From: a virus
Length of the DNA: 25,527 nucleotides
Reading direction: 5' to 3' (one strand)
IMG/VR virus record: IMGVR_UViG_3300028228_000244
Location: 1 to 25,527 of that record
Every line of letters starts with the position of its first letter. Position 1 is the stretch's first letter. The position numbers were made by a program, and so were the translations under genes. The notes under the pieces are model-generated. The model did not search any database, was not told the origin of the DNA, and worked only from the letters and a program-made list of their open reading frames with translations. Shown piece after piece: positions 7,807 through 15,641 of this stretch.

Positions 7807-10727
7807 CTCAATAGTGCTTTGTCTAATTCTTTAAGTCTCCCGAGAAGATCATCAAGATCTGAGGCTTTGGGGCCTCCTCCACCGCTGCCGCTAGCCTCTT
7901 CTTCCACCTCTACGTCTTCAAAGGTGGCGTCTACCGATGAAAGCTGGCTGGTAACCTTGTCCCCCATTGACTCTGCATACAGTCTTTGCCACTTTGCAAG
8001 GCTGTGTCTTCCTGGGAAGGGTCCATTAACCTGTCCTTCGTCTCCTGTCCATTTTTTAAAGTCATCGCTAGCTATAAGCTCTGCCTGATCCATTTCAAGA
8101 ATCATGCTGACTGTTTTTACATACTGCTCTTTATCGGTTTCTGGGAGCATATCAAAGTACAGTTCGTCAAAAGCCTCTGCGTTTTGTAGTTTTGGATTAA
8201 TTTCGTAAGCCTGATTAGTAGTTATTACCCCCATGTCTGCACGGTTAAAAATTTCTTCTAGTTTTTCAGAAACCTCTTCGTTTTCAGAAACATATCGAAG
8301 AATTACGTCGGTATCAAAGACTGCGTCTTGTTTTTGTATTTCTCTTACAAAGTCTAAAATTTCTTGAGCTTCTTGCTCATTTCCTGCACTAGAAATTTTA
8401 ACAAAAATATCTGCCGCAAGACTTTCGTCGTCGACTAAGGATAGGATTTGTCCCGCTTCGTCTGCGAAGACTCCTCCAAACGTACCAAAGATATTTAGAA
8501 GAGCGTCTTTCTGAGCTCCATCTTCGCCTATAAAAGTAAGTAAAGAATTTAAAGCTTGTGGAGATATAGCTCCAGTTGCTAGCTCTAAATTAATCATATC
8601 TTTATCTGCTTCTTCAAAGGTCTTTAGCAATGCTTCAATTCCTGGCATTACTAGCTTTGCGTCTGCATCGTCTTGGAACCTAGTTTCTATTGCTGCGCTG
8701 ACACCGGCTCTGGCTGCTTCTGCACCCGGTCCGCTTATGACTCCCTTCATTTTTTCCCGGAGAGCCATCTCTTGCTCAGACATTGCCACTTTCTTTTCTT
8801 CAAACTCTGACTGAAGCCTAAGCTGCTCCGTTATGTCTCCCTGAATTTTTGCCTCTTCTATTTTCTTGATATAATAAGCATCTACTGCGTCTGACATTTC
8901 TTGCTGTTGCTGCAAGGCGTTTGTCATTGTGGCAACAAGAGCTCCAGAAAGCTTTCCCGCTTCTTTGGCTGCCTTATTCATTAAAAGTACGGCAGCGCCG
9001 ACTCCCAAACCAGCCCCAACAACCGCCCCGATTGCGAGGCCAATTGGCCCAGCCATAGCTGCTCCGACTGTTGCACCCATCTTTGTTCCGACTAGGGCAA
9101 GTCCTGCGGTGGAAACCGCCATTGCACCTAACACTGCTCCCCCAACACCTGCGCCAATGTTTCCCGCCCACATCTCTCCGCCTGAATCTCCAAATACGCC
9201 ATCTAGCTCTTTATTCATAAGCTCTTGTTGTTTTTCAACAGCGTCTAGGTTTTCAATATTCATACTGGCAGAAAATTCTACCAAATCTCCAGCTGTAATA
9301 TCTTCTCCGTTTGGACCAACAAGCGCGGCGATGTTTGCTCGGACCTTTAGCCCAATTTCCATATTGTTAAGAGCAAAGCCTAGGTTTGCAGCCATGCTGG
9401 ATGCTTGCTCTTTAGTTAGAACTCCACTCATAACTGCTGTTGCCAACTTAGATGTTAATGAATTTATAGTTGCTGCTGCACTGCCGGTTTGAGCCATTTG
9501 AGTTTTTGCTGCCTCGATTAAAGCCTTGCCCTTTTCATCTTCAACAAAAGATTCTCCAAAAGTAGTTTTTCCCGGAGCGGTCTGTACTCCAGTAAGTCGT
9601 TCTTGTCTGGCTTTATCCATAAACTCACCGGAAGAAACGGTCCCCGCAAATTCTGCAAGTTCTTTCATGGCGTCGGCACCAGAGCTCATTGCTCGACCAA
9701 GCTCTAGAGCCTCCTCTTGAGCAGCTTTCATTCTGCTATTAAGAATAAATATTCCAGCAGCTATGGCGACCACAATAGCCAACAGGGCGACTAAAGGACT
9801 TTGCAATGCTTGGAACAGCATTGGGGCAGCAGATAGTGCCATCAATGCTGGCATAAACTTTTGAGCCTGCTCTCCTAGGGCTCCCGGTGCCATTGATGCT
9901 CCCATTGTTAAAGCACTCAGCCCCATGCTTAGCCCAGCACCGCCACCAGTGATTCCTTTTCGCTTTGGCTTTGGAGCATCCCCACCGCCCGTTTTTCCTT
10001 TGCGGCCTCCCCCACTGCCGCCGCCGGTAGCGTTCATCTCTGCACTGCTTTGTGTAGCAGCATCTCCATTTTCTCTAACTGACTGTGTATGTTGATCAAC
10101 GTTAGTCGAAGCCTCTTGAGATGTATTTCCAAGCTCCATAATGTCTACATCAAGAACGCTAAACGAGTCTTTTAGCCCCTCCATTTTCCCAGTGGTGGTG
10201 GCAAACATGGTACCGGTCTGCTGATCAAAAGTAGCGAGCCTGTTATCAACCAATGCCTGGTTTCTTGCTTGGATTTCAGCAATACTTTCACCTGGAGGAA
10301 CTTGTCTCGGAGCTCTTTGTGTTTGCTGTTGTTCTGGGGCAGAAGAAACAACCTTACCCTTACTATTAACAATGTCGCCACCGCTAGTTTCTGCAAAGTA
10401 GTTTCCAACGCTTTGGCCAGGGCCAGTCTCCATAAACCTATCTAGGGCTTCGTTTCCGATACTTTTTGCTTTGTCTTTAAAGTTAGAGAATCTACCACGT
10501 TTTTGGTTGCCAGCAGATCCTCCAAGTGGCGGTGGTGGTGGAGGAGCAAGAGAGCCAGATTGTCCACCGGCTGCGACGTCAAATTTCTCGATATCTTTGC
10601 CATCGTCTGATCCATCTTGACCGGAAAGTCTGTGTGGACTACTTCTATCTCTAATTCTTGGATAAGGATCATCTTCTGGAGTTACAGCAGATTCTGCTCC
10701 CTCAATGTAGGCCTCCATGTCCTGCAT
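7803..10727 (-). CDS. Tape measure protein, central segment with hydrophobic stretches
   Basis: The longest intact segment, 974 codons. It starts with a low-complexity, disordered region with a poly-Pro run (LAPPPPPPLGGSAG) and Gly/Lys-rich linkers (GGGSGGGRKGKTGGG). A hydrophobic stretch follows, ALQSPLVALLAIVVAIAAG with FIL after it, and later a long Gly/Ala-rich hydrophobic block (AVVGAGLGVGAAVLLM). Hydrophobic segments of this kind are found in tape measure proteins and are thought to help form a membrane channel during DNA entry. The rest is acidic and helical (EEADKDMINLELATGAISPQ). The frame is open upstream of the ATG at 10727 (SEQPSEALPGPDG), so that ATG is internal. Confidence 0.75.
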   Translation of the reverse strand: MQDMEAYIEGAESAVTPEDDPYPRIRDRSSPHRLSGQDGSDDGKDIEKFDVAAGGQSGSLAPPPPPPLGGSAGNQKRGRFSNFKDKAKSIGNEALDRFMETGPGQSVGNYFAETSGGDIVNSKGKVVSSAPEQQQTQRAPRQVPPGESIAEIQARNQALVDNRLATFDQQTGTMFATTTGKMEGLKDSFSVLDVDIMELGNTSQEASTNVDQHTQSVRENGDAATQSSAEMNATGGGSGGGRKGKTGGGDAPKPKRKGITGGGAGLSMGLSALTMGASMAPGALGEQAQKFMPALMALSAAPMLFQALQSPLVALLAIVVAIAAGIFILNSRMKAAQEEALELGRAMSSGADAMKELAEFAGTVSSGEFMDKARQERLTGVQTAPGKTTFGESFVEDEKGKALIEAAKTQMAQTGSAAATINSLTSKLATAVMSGVLTKEQASSMAANLGFALNNMEIGLKVRANIAALVGPNGEDITAGDLVEFSASMNIENLDAVEKQQELMNKELDGVFGDSGGEMWAGNIGAGVGGAVLGAMAVSTAGLALVGTKMGATVGAAMAGPIGLAIGAVVGAGLGVGAAVLLMNKAAKEAGKLSGALVATMTNALQQQQEMSDAVDAYYIKKIEEAKIQGDITEQLRLQSEFEEKKVAMSEQEMALREKMKGVISGPGAEAARAGVSAAIETRFQDDADAKLVMPGIEALLKTFEEADKDMINLELATGAISPQALNSLLTFIGEDGAQKDALLNIFGTFGGVFADEAGQILSLVDDESLAADIFVKISSAGNEQEAQEILDFVREIQKQDAVFDTDVILRYVSENEEVSEKLEEIFNRADMGVITTNQAYEINPKLQNAEAFDELYFDMLPETDKEQYVKTVSMILEMDQAELIASDDFKKWTGDEGQVNGPFPGRHSLAKWQRLYAESMGDKVTSQLSSVDATFEDVEVEEEASGSGGGGPKASDLDDLLGRLKELDKALLR

Positions 10728-11113
10728 TCCGTCTGGACCTGGCAGTGCCTCGGAAGGTTGCTCGGAAAGTATTTGCTTGTTTTTTCTGCAAGCTCTGCCT
10801 GACGCTGAGCCTGCTCTTCAGAGAGCCCTACTCTCTTCCTTCCACCGTAAGATTTTGAAAGGCCTCCACGGTCTTTGGTTACCGTAGCTTCTGTGGCCTT
10901 TAGTTTTCCATTGTTAACACGTCCAATCTTAACACCGTCTTTAGTAACAACCTCTTTACCGCTTGGAGTTAGTTCGGCTTCTCCCGCATCAATTCTTGCT
11001 TGCAATTCTTCTGGAGCATTTTCAAACTTACTCCTTGTCTTTCCGGCAGAAGTTCTTCTCTCTTCTAGCCCCTCACCGGCTTTTCTTTCTGTTGGATCTT
11101 CCGATTTACGCAA
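10682..11113 (-). CDS. Tape measure protein, linker segment (frameshifted fragment)
   Basis: A 143-codon segment, MRKSEDPTERKAGEGLEERR. Its true end is near 10785, after ERQAELAEK-like charged text (AQRQAELAEK). The last 30 or so residues (TSKYFPSNLPRHCQVQ...) are out of frame. Adding one A to the A6 run at 10780-10785 restores EKNKQILSEQPSEALPG, which leads into the central segment. Upstream, adding one A at 11122-11124 joins it to the previous segment as AKEKIDILRKSEDP. The segment is strongly charged and probably disordered. Confidence 0.6.
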   Translation of the reverse strand: MRKSEDPTERKAGEGLEERRTSAGKTRSKFENAPEELQARIDAGEAELTPSGKEVVTKDGVKIGRVNNGKLKATEATVTKDRGGLSKSYGGRKRVGLSEEQAQRQAELAEKTSKYFPSNLPRHCQVQTECRTWRPTLREQNLL

Positions 11114-11958
11114 TATGTCAATTTCTCTTTTGCAGCGGCGGCTACAATTTCATCGGTTACCGTTGTTCCAGCAGCGGTCGCCATTGCGGCGGCCCTATCA
11201 ACAACCCTTTGCTGAATACCGTCTGCAAGCTTGTCAACATCTGGGCCAATTTGTCCCATTGCAGCTTCTAATGTTTTTCTAAATGCACCAGGAATTGCGT
11301 CTAGAGACATTGCCTCTGTCCAAATTGCTGGATCTACCCCCTGGCCCCCCTCTTTCAAAGCTTGATTTATCCAGCTTGGCATGTCAATGGTCAAGTCTGG
11401 CAGGAACATAATGTTCGGGTCTACAATATCTTTTTCAGAGAAACCTTGGTTAACTAGTTTTTCGAATGTGGCTGGGTCTGCTGTATCGAGCTTTGGAGCC
11501 ATGTGTCCGCGTTGAGTTGATGATGTATCTGCCCCTGGTTTTCCACCATTGTATCCGGGAATGTTTCCGGATATCATTCCTTCAATTATTGGTGCGTATC
11601 TCTTTGCCATCTCTGCCGGAATAACAGCTTCTCCCGGAGTAAGAAGTGATAGCTCAGTATCTTTATTTCCTGTTCCTGGAACTGAAAAAATTCCATCTGC
11701 ATATTTTGGTGGCATAAACGGATTGGTAGATGGCTTTGGTGCCCTAATCGCCGCCCCACCAGCTGCTTTTGCTGTTGCTGAAGCTGCAGGCGAACCCTGA
11801 GCTGACAAGAATGCCTGCTGAGCAGTAATGGCTCTTCCGTATGCGCCGGTCAGGTTTGCAACCGCCCCTGCTTCAGCGTTAAATGTTTGAATAAGTGTTT
11901 GATGAACCTGGTCAAGCGAGGAGGCTATGGCGGAAGACTCAATTTGCTCAGAATTCAT
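11065..11958 (-). CDS. Tape measure protein, segment with first TPGE module
   Basis: A 297-codon segment, MNSEQIESSAIASSLDQVHQ. It carries VPGTGNKDTELSLLTPGEAV at about 11682-11599, the same type of module that recurs near the C-terminus of the whole protein. Its last 20 or so residues (LTYCVNRKIQQKEKPVRG) are out of frame beyond 11122. Two repairs just upstream (G4 at 11990-11993 and A near 11965) link it to the N-terminal core as ASNVLTEQINYMNSEQ, so the ATG at 11958 is probably not a start. Confidence 0.65.
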   Translation of the reverse strand: MNSEQIESSAIASSLDQVHQTLIQTFNAEAGAVANLTGAYGRAITAQQAFLSAQGSPAASATAKAAGGAAIRAPKPSTNPFMPPKYADGIFSVPGTGNKDTELSLLTPGEAVIPAEMAKRYAPIIEGMISGNIPGYNGGKPGADTSSTQRGHMAPKLDTADPATFEKLVNQGFSEKDIVDPNIMFLPDLTIDMPSWINQALKEGGQGVDPAIWTEAMSLDAIPGAFRKTLEAAMGQIGPDVDKLADGIQQRVVDRAAAMATAAGTTVTDEIVAAAAKEKLTYCVNRKIQQKEKPVRG

Positions 11959-11974
11959 GTAATTTATTGTTCAG

Positions 11975-13492
11975 TTAGAACATTCGATGCCCCGCGACTT
12001 TGCTAAACGCTCCAGAAATCTTAGTGCCAAATAGCAACAGGTTGGCTATACCGTTAGCCAAAAGACCAATAACCATAAGAACTGCTGGGGCAACAACTCC
12101 CATTACTGCTACAAGGCCTACTACGAACTGTTTTGCCCCGTCACTCATACCGTTAAAGCGATCAAGAATTTTTGTTCCAAATTCAAGAATCGGAGTTGCT
12201 AGCTTTAAGAATGCTTCGCCTAGAGGTGCAAGAGCTACCTGAAACTCTTCTAAGGCTTTTTTGAACTGGAACATTGACGAGGCTTCAACTCTGCCAAGCT
12301 CTCTTTCGGCAATAACTCCAAGCTCTCTGGCATTGCTCGAAGCAATTTCTAAAGTTTTGCTTGCCTGGCTTCCCTCTTTAGTTATGTTTTGAAATAACGT
12401 AGAAATACGAGCAAACTGAAACTTTCCAAACAGCTGCTCAATTGCCCTAGCTCTGTCTAGTGCATCTAAGTTGTTTAGCGCACCAGCGAGAGACATTACC
12501 GTTCCACGAAGATTCCCTGCATTCTGATCGACAATTCCAACAACATCAATTCCAAACTCTTTCATCTTGTCGATAGACTGCTGAGTTGGGTTAATAATAC
12601 TGGCAAGACCAGACTTTAGTGCGTTAGCCGACTCGCTTGCGTTAATGCCACCTTCACGCATTGCAGTCAAGAAAAACGCTAGATCTTCAACGTCTCCACC
12701 CAACTGTTGAATAACAGCACCGGCTTTTGGAATTGCAACGTTAAAGTCTTCAATTGAAAGAATGGTCTGGTTTTCTACGGCATTAAGAAAAGCAATCTTG
12801 TCTGAAAGCTCTTCCGTTGACAAACCAAAGGCATTAGTCAAGGAGATAGTGGTATCTAGTGCCTCTTCCTGTTCGATACCGCCCAGCACAGCAAGTCTGG
12901 TGGCCTGTGTGACCTGGTTTGTTAGGTCTGTTCCAGTTGAACCTAGCTGTGCAACCGTAGCGGCGAGTTCTACTGTTTTTTCTACTGCTATGCCGTATTT
13001 GGTAAACTCTGTAGCAAGCTGTTTTATGTCTTCAATTGCTTTTTCAGTTTCTGCCTCGGAGGTGAACATGTCTCCATAAACACGCTTAAACCGAATAGCC
13101 TGCTCTTCTAGCTTCATGAACTCTCGGCCAGCCATAGCCCCCATGATTGTCAGTGGAATAGTAAAGCCAACCATAAGTTGACGACCAGCCCACTGAGTGT
13201 TCTTACCCCAGTTAAGCAGGTTTATTGAACCCTGTCTAACTAGCTGATTTAAAAGTGCTTGTTTTTGAGCAGCTATTGCTGTTTGTGTTCCAAGACTTTG
13301 AAGATCTAGAGTAAGTGGACGAACTCGGATTGCCTGCATTGCGCCATTGGCATCACGACCCATCTTGATATACTGAGTCTGAAGACCTTTAACTCTTTCT
13401 CGGGCGACCTTGTTGATTGTGTTAAATTCAGACTTGAACAGCCTTCCAAAACTTTTTGTAGACGCTCCAGCAAACCTAAAATACTGTCCCAT
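11975..13492 (-). CDS. Tape measure protein, TP901-type core segment
   Basis: A 505-codon segment, MGQYFRFAGASTKSFGRLFK. It includes the recognisable phage minor tail/tape measure core: MAGREFMKLEEQAIRFKRVY, then AATVAQLGSTGTDL, LGGIEQEEALDTTISLTNAF, IPKAGAVIQQLGGDVEDLAF and REGGINASESANALKSGL. This conserved helical region gives the strongest family evidence in the gene. Near the end a hydrophobic stretch (FVVGLVAVMGVVAPAVLMVI) may span a membrane. The real gene start is upstream at 13752, reached by adding one A to the A6 run at 13503-13508. Confidence 0.85.
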   Translation of the reverse strand: MGQYFRFAGASTKSFGRLFKSEFNTINKVARERVKGLQTQYIKMGRDANGAMQAIRVRPLTLDLQSLGTQTAIAAQKQALLNQLVRQGSINLLNWGKNTQWAGRQLMVGFTIPLTIMGAMAGREFMKLEEQAIRFKRVYGDMFTSEAETEKAIEDIKQLATEFTKYGIAVEKTVELAATVAQLGSTGTDLTNQVTQATRLAVLGGIEQEEALDTTISLTNAFGLSTEELSDKIAFLNAVENQTILSIEDFNVAIPKAGAVIQQLGGDVEDLAFFLTAMREGGINASESANALKSGLASIINPTQQSIDKMKEFGIDVVGIVDQNAGNLRGTVMSLAGALNNLDALDRARAIEQLFGKFQFARISTLFQNITKEGSQASKTLEIASSNARELGVIAERELGRVEASSMFQFKKALEEFQVALAPLGEAFLKLATPILEFGTKILDRFNGMSDGAKQFVVGLVAVMGVVAPAVLMVIGLLANGIANLLLFGTKISGAFSKVAGHRMF

Positions 13493-13752
13493 GGACAGCT
13501 TGTTTTTTCTAGGGCATTCGTAAAAGACTCAGTAGTGCTGCTAATTCGAGTCATATTAGCACTAAACTGGCCAGTAGCATTTATGCCATTGACCAGATTG
13601 CGCTGTAGATTTTGAGCTTGAGCAGCGGCGGCGGCACCGCCTTTTGACATTGTTGAATGGAAAAGGGATATCTGCCGTTGCAGCTGCTTAATTTGTGCTA
13701 ACGCTGCTGACGCATCAACATCTATTCTAATATTGGCGTTGGTATCAGCCAT
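13306..13752 (-). CDS. Tape measure protein, true N-terminus (frameshifted fragment)
   Basis: The segment begins MADTNANIRIDVDASAALAQ and stays in frame to about 13508 (STTESFTNALEK). It then runs out of frame into TSCPWDSILG... and stops at 13306, overlapping the core segment. The ATG at 13752 is preceded by GAAGGG with a spacing of about 10 nt, and lies 27 nt after the short chaperone stop. The opening matches tape measure N-termini, where a short beta strand (IRIDVDASAA) leads into a long helix (IKQLQRQISLFHSTMSKG). Confidence 0.8.
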   Translation of the reverse strand: MADTNANIRIDVDASAALAQIKQLQRQISLFHSTMSKGGAAAAAQAQNLQRNLVNGINATGQFSANMTRISSTTESFTNALEKTSCPWDSILGLLERLQKVLEGCSSLNLTQSTRSPEKELKVFRLSISRWVVMPMAQCRQSEFVHLL

Positions 13753-13779
13753 TCATTAGCATCCCTTCAAGTTTTTTGT

Positions 13780-14097
13780 CTACGTATTAACAATATTGTT
13801 AATAGCAGACATGTTTACCCCCGAGGCCTCTTCAACAATCTTATAAACTGTTGGCAAATCTAGGCTGTCCTCAAGTGCTTTTGCGTCTCCAGCGATCTCT
13901 GGCTTGTACTGCTTCATAGCGATCTGTACGCACTCCATTAGGATATCCATAGACTTGTCGTTGTTCTCGGCAACCTTTGCGATGCCTTCAAATTTCTTCA
14001 TAAATTCTCTTAGTAGTGAAATTTTTAGTGGTCTGACTTGTAGCTCTGTTCCATCAAGGAGCTGTACTGTTTTTGCTTCGTTAACTGTTGTAGTCAT
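13780..14097 (-). CDS. Short tail assembly chaperone (G-like paralog)
   Basis: An intact 105-residue protein, MTTTVNEAKTVQLLDGTELQ ... SAINNIVNT. It is a clear paralog of the N-terminal domain of the gene just upstream. Shared anchors are PLKI-x2-LREFM-x2-FE, EC-x2-IAMKQY-x-P-x-I and LED-x-LDLPTVYKI. The position just before the tape measure identifies both as tail assembly chaperones, cytoplasmic proteins that coat the tape measure while the tail tube assembles. This copy has no C-terminal domain and ends naturally 27 nt before the tape measure start. No downstream coding sequence could serve as a frameshift extension. It has its own extended -10 promoter (14134-14142) and an AAAGGA site at about 14110-14116, 12 nt from the ATG. 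Confidence 0.85.
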   Translation of the reverse strand: MTTTVNEAKTVQLLDGTELQVRPLKISLLREFMKKFEGIAKVAENNDKSMDILMECVQIAMKQYKPEIAGDAKALEDSLDLPTVYKIVEEASGVNMSAINNIVNT

Positions 14098-14133
14098 TTG
14101 TTTGTTTTTTCCTTTCGACGAGCTACATCTATA

Positions 14134-14142
14134 ATTATAGCA
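14134..14142 (-). promoter_or_regulatory. Extended -10 promoter for the short chaperone
   Basis: TGCTATAAT has the best -10 consensus of the set (shared with the protease promoter) and lies in the gap between the two chaperone genes. The leader of about 30 nt holds AAAGGA and a start-stop ATGTAG at 14128-14123. Confidence 0.6.
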
Positions 14143-14157
14143 TAGCTGGATTATCTT

Positions 14158-14835
14158 TTATAGCTTTTTGTAGTCGAGGCCCATCCCAATTCCAAAGCCA
14201 GCTTTAGCAGCAGTTTGTCCCTGCAAAGCCAAAACGTCATTTGGATCCGATGTTCCTCCACCACTGAATACCCTTGCTTTCATTTCTTCCCAAGCATTAT
14301 TCTTTCGGTTGTTCTTATCTAGATCTACCCCTTGAATTGCGGCAAGAAATTTTTTCTCTTGGTAATCGATGTCTCTCTTAGAAGAAAGTATAGCAGTTAT
14401 TTCTGGCATTGACAAGGAGGACTCCAGCTCTTCGTAGTCTTTCCATATACCCAGTAAAAATACCTCAGACTCTAAGCCGACCAAGTCTAGTGTTTTCCAA
14501 GTCTCGCCGCTGCTTTGGGCCTGCTCTTTAACTGGCTCGCTTTTATCTTCGTTAACTTTAATTCCTGCAGCAATATCAATTATCTTGTATACCGTTGGCA
14601 GGTCTAGATTGTCTTCTAAGTCTTCTATTGTTTTAATAGACGGATAGTACTGTTTCATTGCTATCCTTGCACACTCAGAAAGAACTCCTACGGCATCTTC
14701 GTTATCTGAAATACTGTCTAGCTTTTCAAAAGCCTCCATAAACTCTCTTAAGAATTTAATCTTCAATGGCGTAATATATACCTCGGTGTTATCTACCAGT
14801 TTAATTGTTGTTGACTCATATACCATGGTTGCCAT
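14158..14835 (-). CDS. Long tail assembly chaperone (GT-like, in one frame)
   Basis: A 225-residue protein starting MATMVYESTTIKLVDNTEVY at 14835. The N-terminal domain (about residues 1-95) is paralogous to the short chaperone downstream. The C-terminal domain (about 110-225) contains SLSMPEITAILSSKRDIDYQ, VDLDKNNRKNNAWEEMKARV and AAKAGFGIGMGLDYKKL, which I associate with the part of actinophage chaperones normally reached by -1 frameshifting. Here both domains lie in one continuous frame. A longer frame opens upstream, but 14835 is preferred: TATACT of an extended -10 element ends 6 nt before this ATG, and there is no ribosome-binding site, so the mRNA is probably leaderless. A terminator lies just upstream. 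Confidence 0.85.
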   Translation of the reverse strand: MATMVYESTTIKLVDNTEVYITPLKIKFLREFMEAFEKLDSISDNEDAVGVLSECARIAMKQYYPSIKTIEDLEDNLDLPTVYKIIDIAAGIKVNEDKSEPVKEQAQSSGETWKTLDLVGLESEVFLLGIWKDYEELESSLSMPEITAILSSKRDIDYQEKKFLAAIQGVDLDKNNRKNNAWEEMKARVFSGGGTSDPNDVLALQGQTAAKAGFGIGMGLDYKKL

Positions 14836-14841
14836 TACTCT

Positions 14842-14850
14842 AGTATAGCA
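14842..14850 (-). promoter_or_regulatory. Extended -10 promoter, leaderless start of long chaperone
   Basis: TGCTATACT abuts the terminator T-tract, and TATACT ends 6 nt before the ATG at 14835. There is no ribosome-binding site. The shared string TATACTAG links it to the promoter at 23305-23313. Confidence 0.65.
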
Positions 14851-14883
14851 AAATAAAATCGCCCTGGCTAATGCCAAGGCGAT
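14849..14883 (-). terminator. Intrinsic terminator after the major tail gene
   Basis: ATCGCCTTGGC, loop ATTA, then GCCAGGGCGAT gives an 11-bp stem with one G-U pair, followed by TTTATTTT. It lies 27 nt after the major tail stop codon. Confidence 0.85.
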
Positions 14884-14909
14884 CTTATCGTTATTAAGTT
14901 GTTGCGGTA

Positions 14910-15566
14910 TTAGCTACCAGCTGGGATGGTACGGTCCACAATCTGTCCGTAGGATGCGGAGGCATCTGCGGGGAGAAGTCTAAACGATACCTCGAACATT
15001 GTTGGCTCGTCGCGCTTAGCTGATACGGTAACGCTCTCAATTGAGAGTGCACGGTATGCAACATAAATACGCTCGATCTGGTCACCAAGTGCACAGTCTC
15101 CTGTACCTGGGCCAACCGCTACCAAGCCACGCTCGACAGCACACTCTCCAATGTCACCGGCGGACATGTTCATTACTGGGTTACCAATAGCGAATCCGGC
15201 TGTAGACGTTGCGAGGTCTGCATCTTTACCGGCGAGGGCAAAGAGAAGATTCTCTAGAGTGGACTCAGCAAATGCTGTGTTTAGATTAACCTGCATACCT
15301 TGCTTGTAGAGTTTAGCTACGTCAAGGAGCTGGTCAACCTGGACCTCACCAAAGTCGGGCTGGAAAACAATTTCCAAACCGTTCATGGTGTACCCAACGT
15401 TACGAAAATCTGTGTCCGTTGATAGTGTTTCACGGAAAGATACATCGTCAATAACGTCTGGCAGGTCTGCTTCAGAAAGCTCGGAAGCTCCTGCAGCTGG
15501 CTCGTATGTAAAGAGTGCTGCTGCACCAACAATAATGTTAGCACTTGATCCTCTTGAATATGCCAT
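14910..15566 (-). CDS. Major tail (tube) protein
   Basis: An intact 218-residue protein, MAYSRGSSANIIVGAAALFT ... GQIVDRTIPAGS. Position between the terminator protein and the chaperones, size, and features such as FQPDFGEVQVDQLLDVAKLY and SIESVTVSAKRDEPTMFEVS fit a major tail protein that polymerises into the tail tube. It has a strong ribosome-binding site (AGAGGTG at 15574-15580), its own extended -10 (15617-15625) and its own intrinsic terminator (14849-14883). Arg codons are mainly CGT/CGC, unlike the AGA-rich neighbouring genes, which suggests high expression. No frame disruption is present. Confidence 0.85.
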   Translation of the reverse strand: MAYSRGSSANIIVGAAALFTYEPAAGASELSEADLPDVIDDVSFRETLSTDTDFRNVGYTMNGLEIVFQPDFGEVQVDQLLDVAKLYKQGMQVNLNTAFAESTLENLLFALAGKDADLATSTAGFAIGNPVMNMSAGDIGECAVERGLVAVGPGTGDCALGDQIERIYVAYRALSIESVTVSAKRDEPTMFEVSFRLLPADASASYGQIVDRTIPAGS

Positions 15567-15616
15567 TTTTTTTCACCTCTTTCTTGTGTTAGAAATGGGC
15601 GCGTTTCCTCGTTATA

Positions 15617-15625
15617 AGTATAACA
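15617..15625 (-). promoter_or_regulatory. Extended -10 promoter for the major tail gene
   Basis: TGTTATACT lies about 50 nt before the major tail ATG and leaves a leader of roughly 44 nt that includes AGAGGTG. No clear -35 box is seen. Confidence 0.55.
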
Positions 15626-15641
15626 GCCGTTTTACAATATT

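Larger units (their letters stand above)
4223..13752 (-). other. Reconstructed locus: giant tape measure protein, about 3,177 aa
   Basis: Seven open segments form one tape measure gene after repair. One base is missing at each of 13503-13508 (A6), 11990-11993 (G4), about 11963-11968, 11122-11124 (A3), 10780-10785 (A6) and 7803-7806. The cluster at 7213-7303 nets to one base too many, and 6595-6599 (A5) has one A too many. The sum, 9,534 nt, is divisible by three and gives 3,178 codons including the stop. Each repaired join reads smoothly: ALEKNKLSMGQYFRF, KVAGASNVLTEQINYMNSE, AKEKIDILRKSEDP, KQILSEQPSEALPG, REQLDKIKDLQIEVF. The start ATG at 13752 has GAAGGG about 10 nt upstream. The tape measure sets tail length and leaves with the DNA at ejection. 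The N-terminal third carries a TP901-type core. The last segment ends DQIAKTVIDQIKRVDSQR, a usual tape measure C-terminus. Confidence 0.85.

Noticed and set aside
8929-9492. Plus-strand open frame of 187 codons
   Set aside because: It lies antisense to the intact tape measure segment, is Ala/Pro/Ser-rich as expected for the reverse of Ala/Gly-rich coding, and has no ribosome-binding site.
10875-11282. Plus-strand open frames of 135 and 102 codons
   Set aside because: Both are antisense to tape measure segments and overlap each other in different frames; no start signals.
13495-13510. Programmed -1 frameshift at GAAAAAACAAGC, also seen at 10785
   Set aside because: The slippery heptamer A-AAA-AAC is out of phase with the reading frame, and tape measure genes are not known to need a shift. 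Many similar breaks occur at unrelated runs, so a run-length error is simpler.
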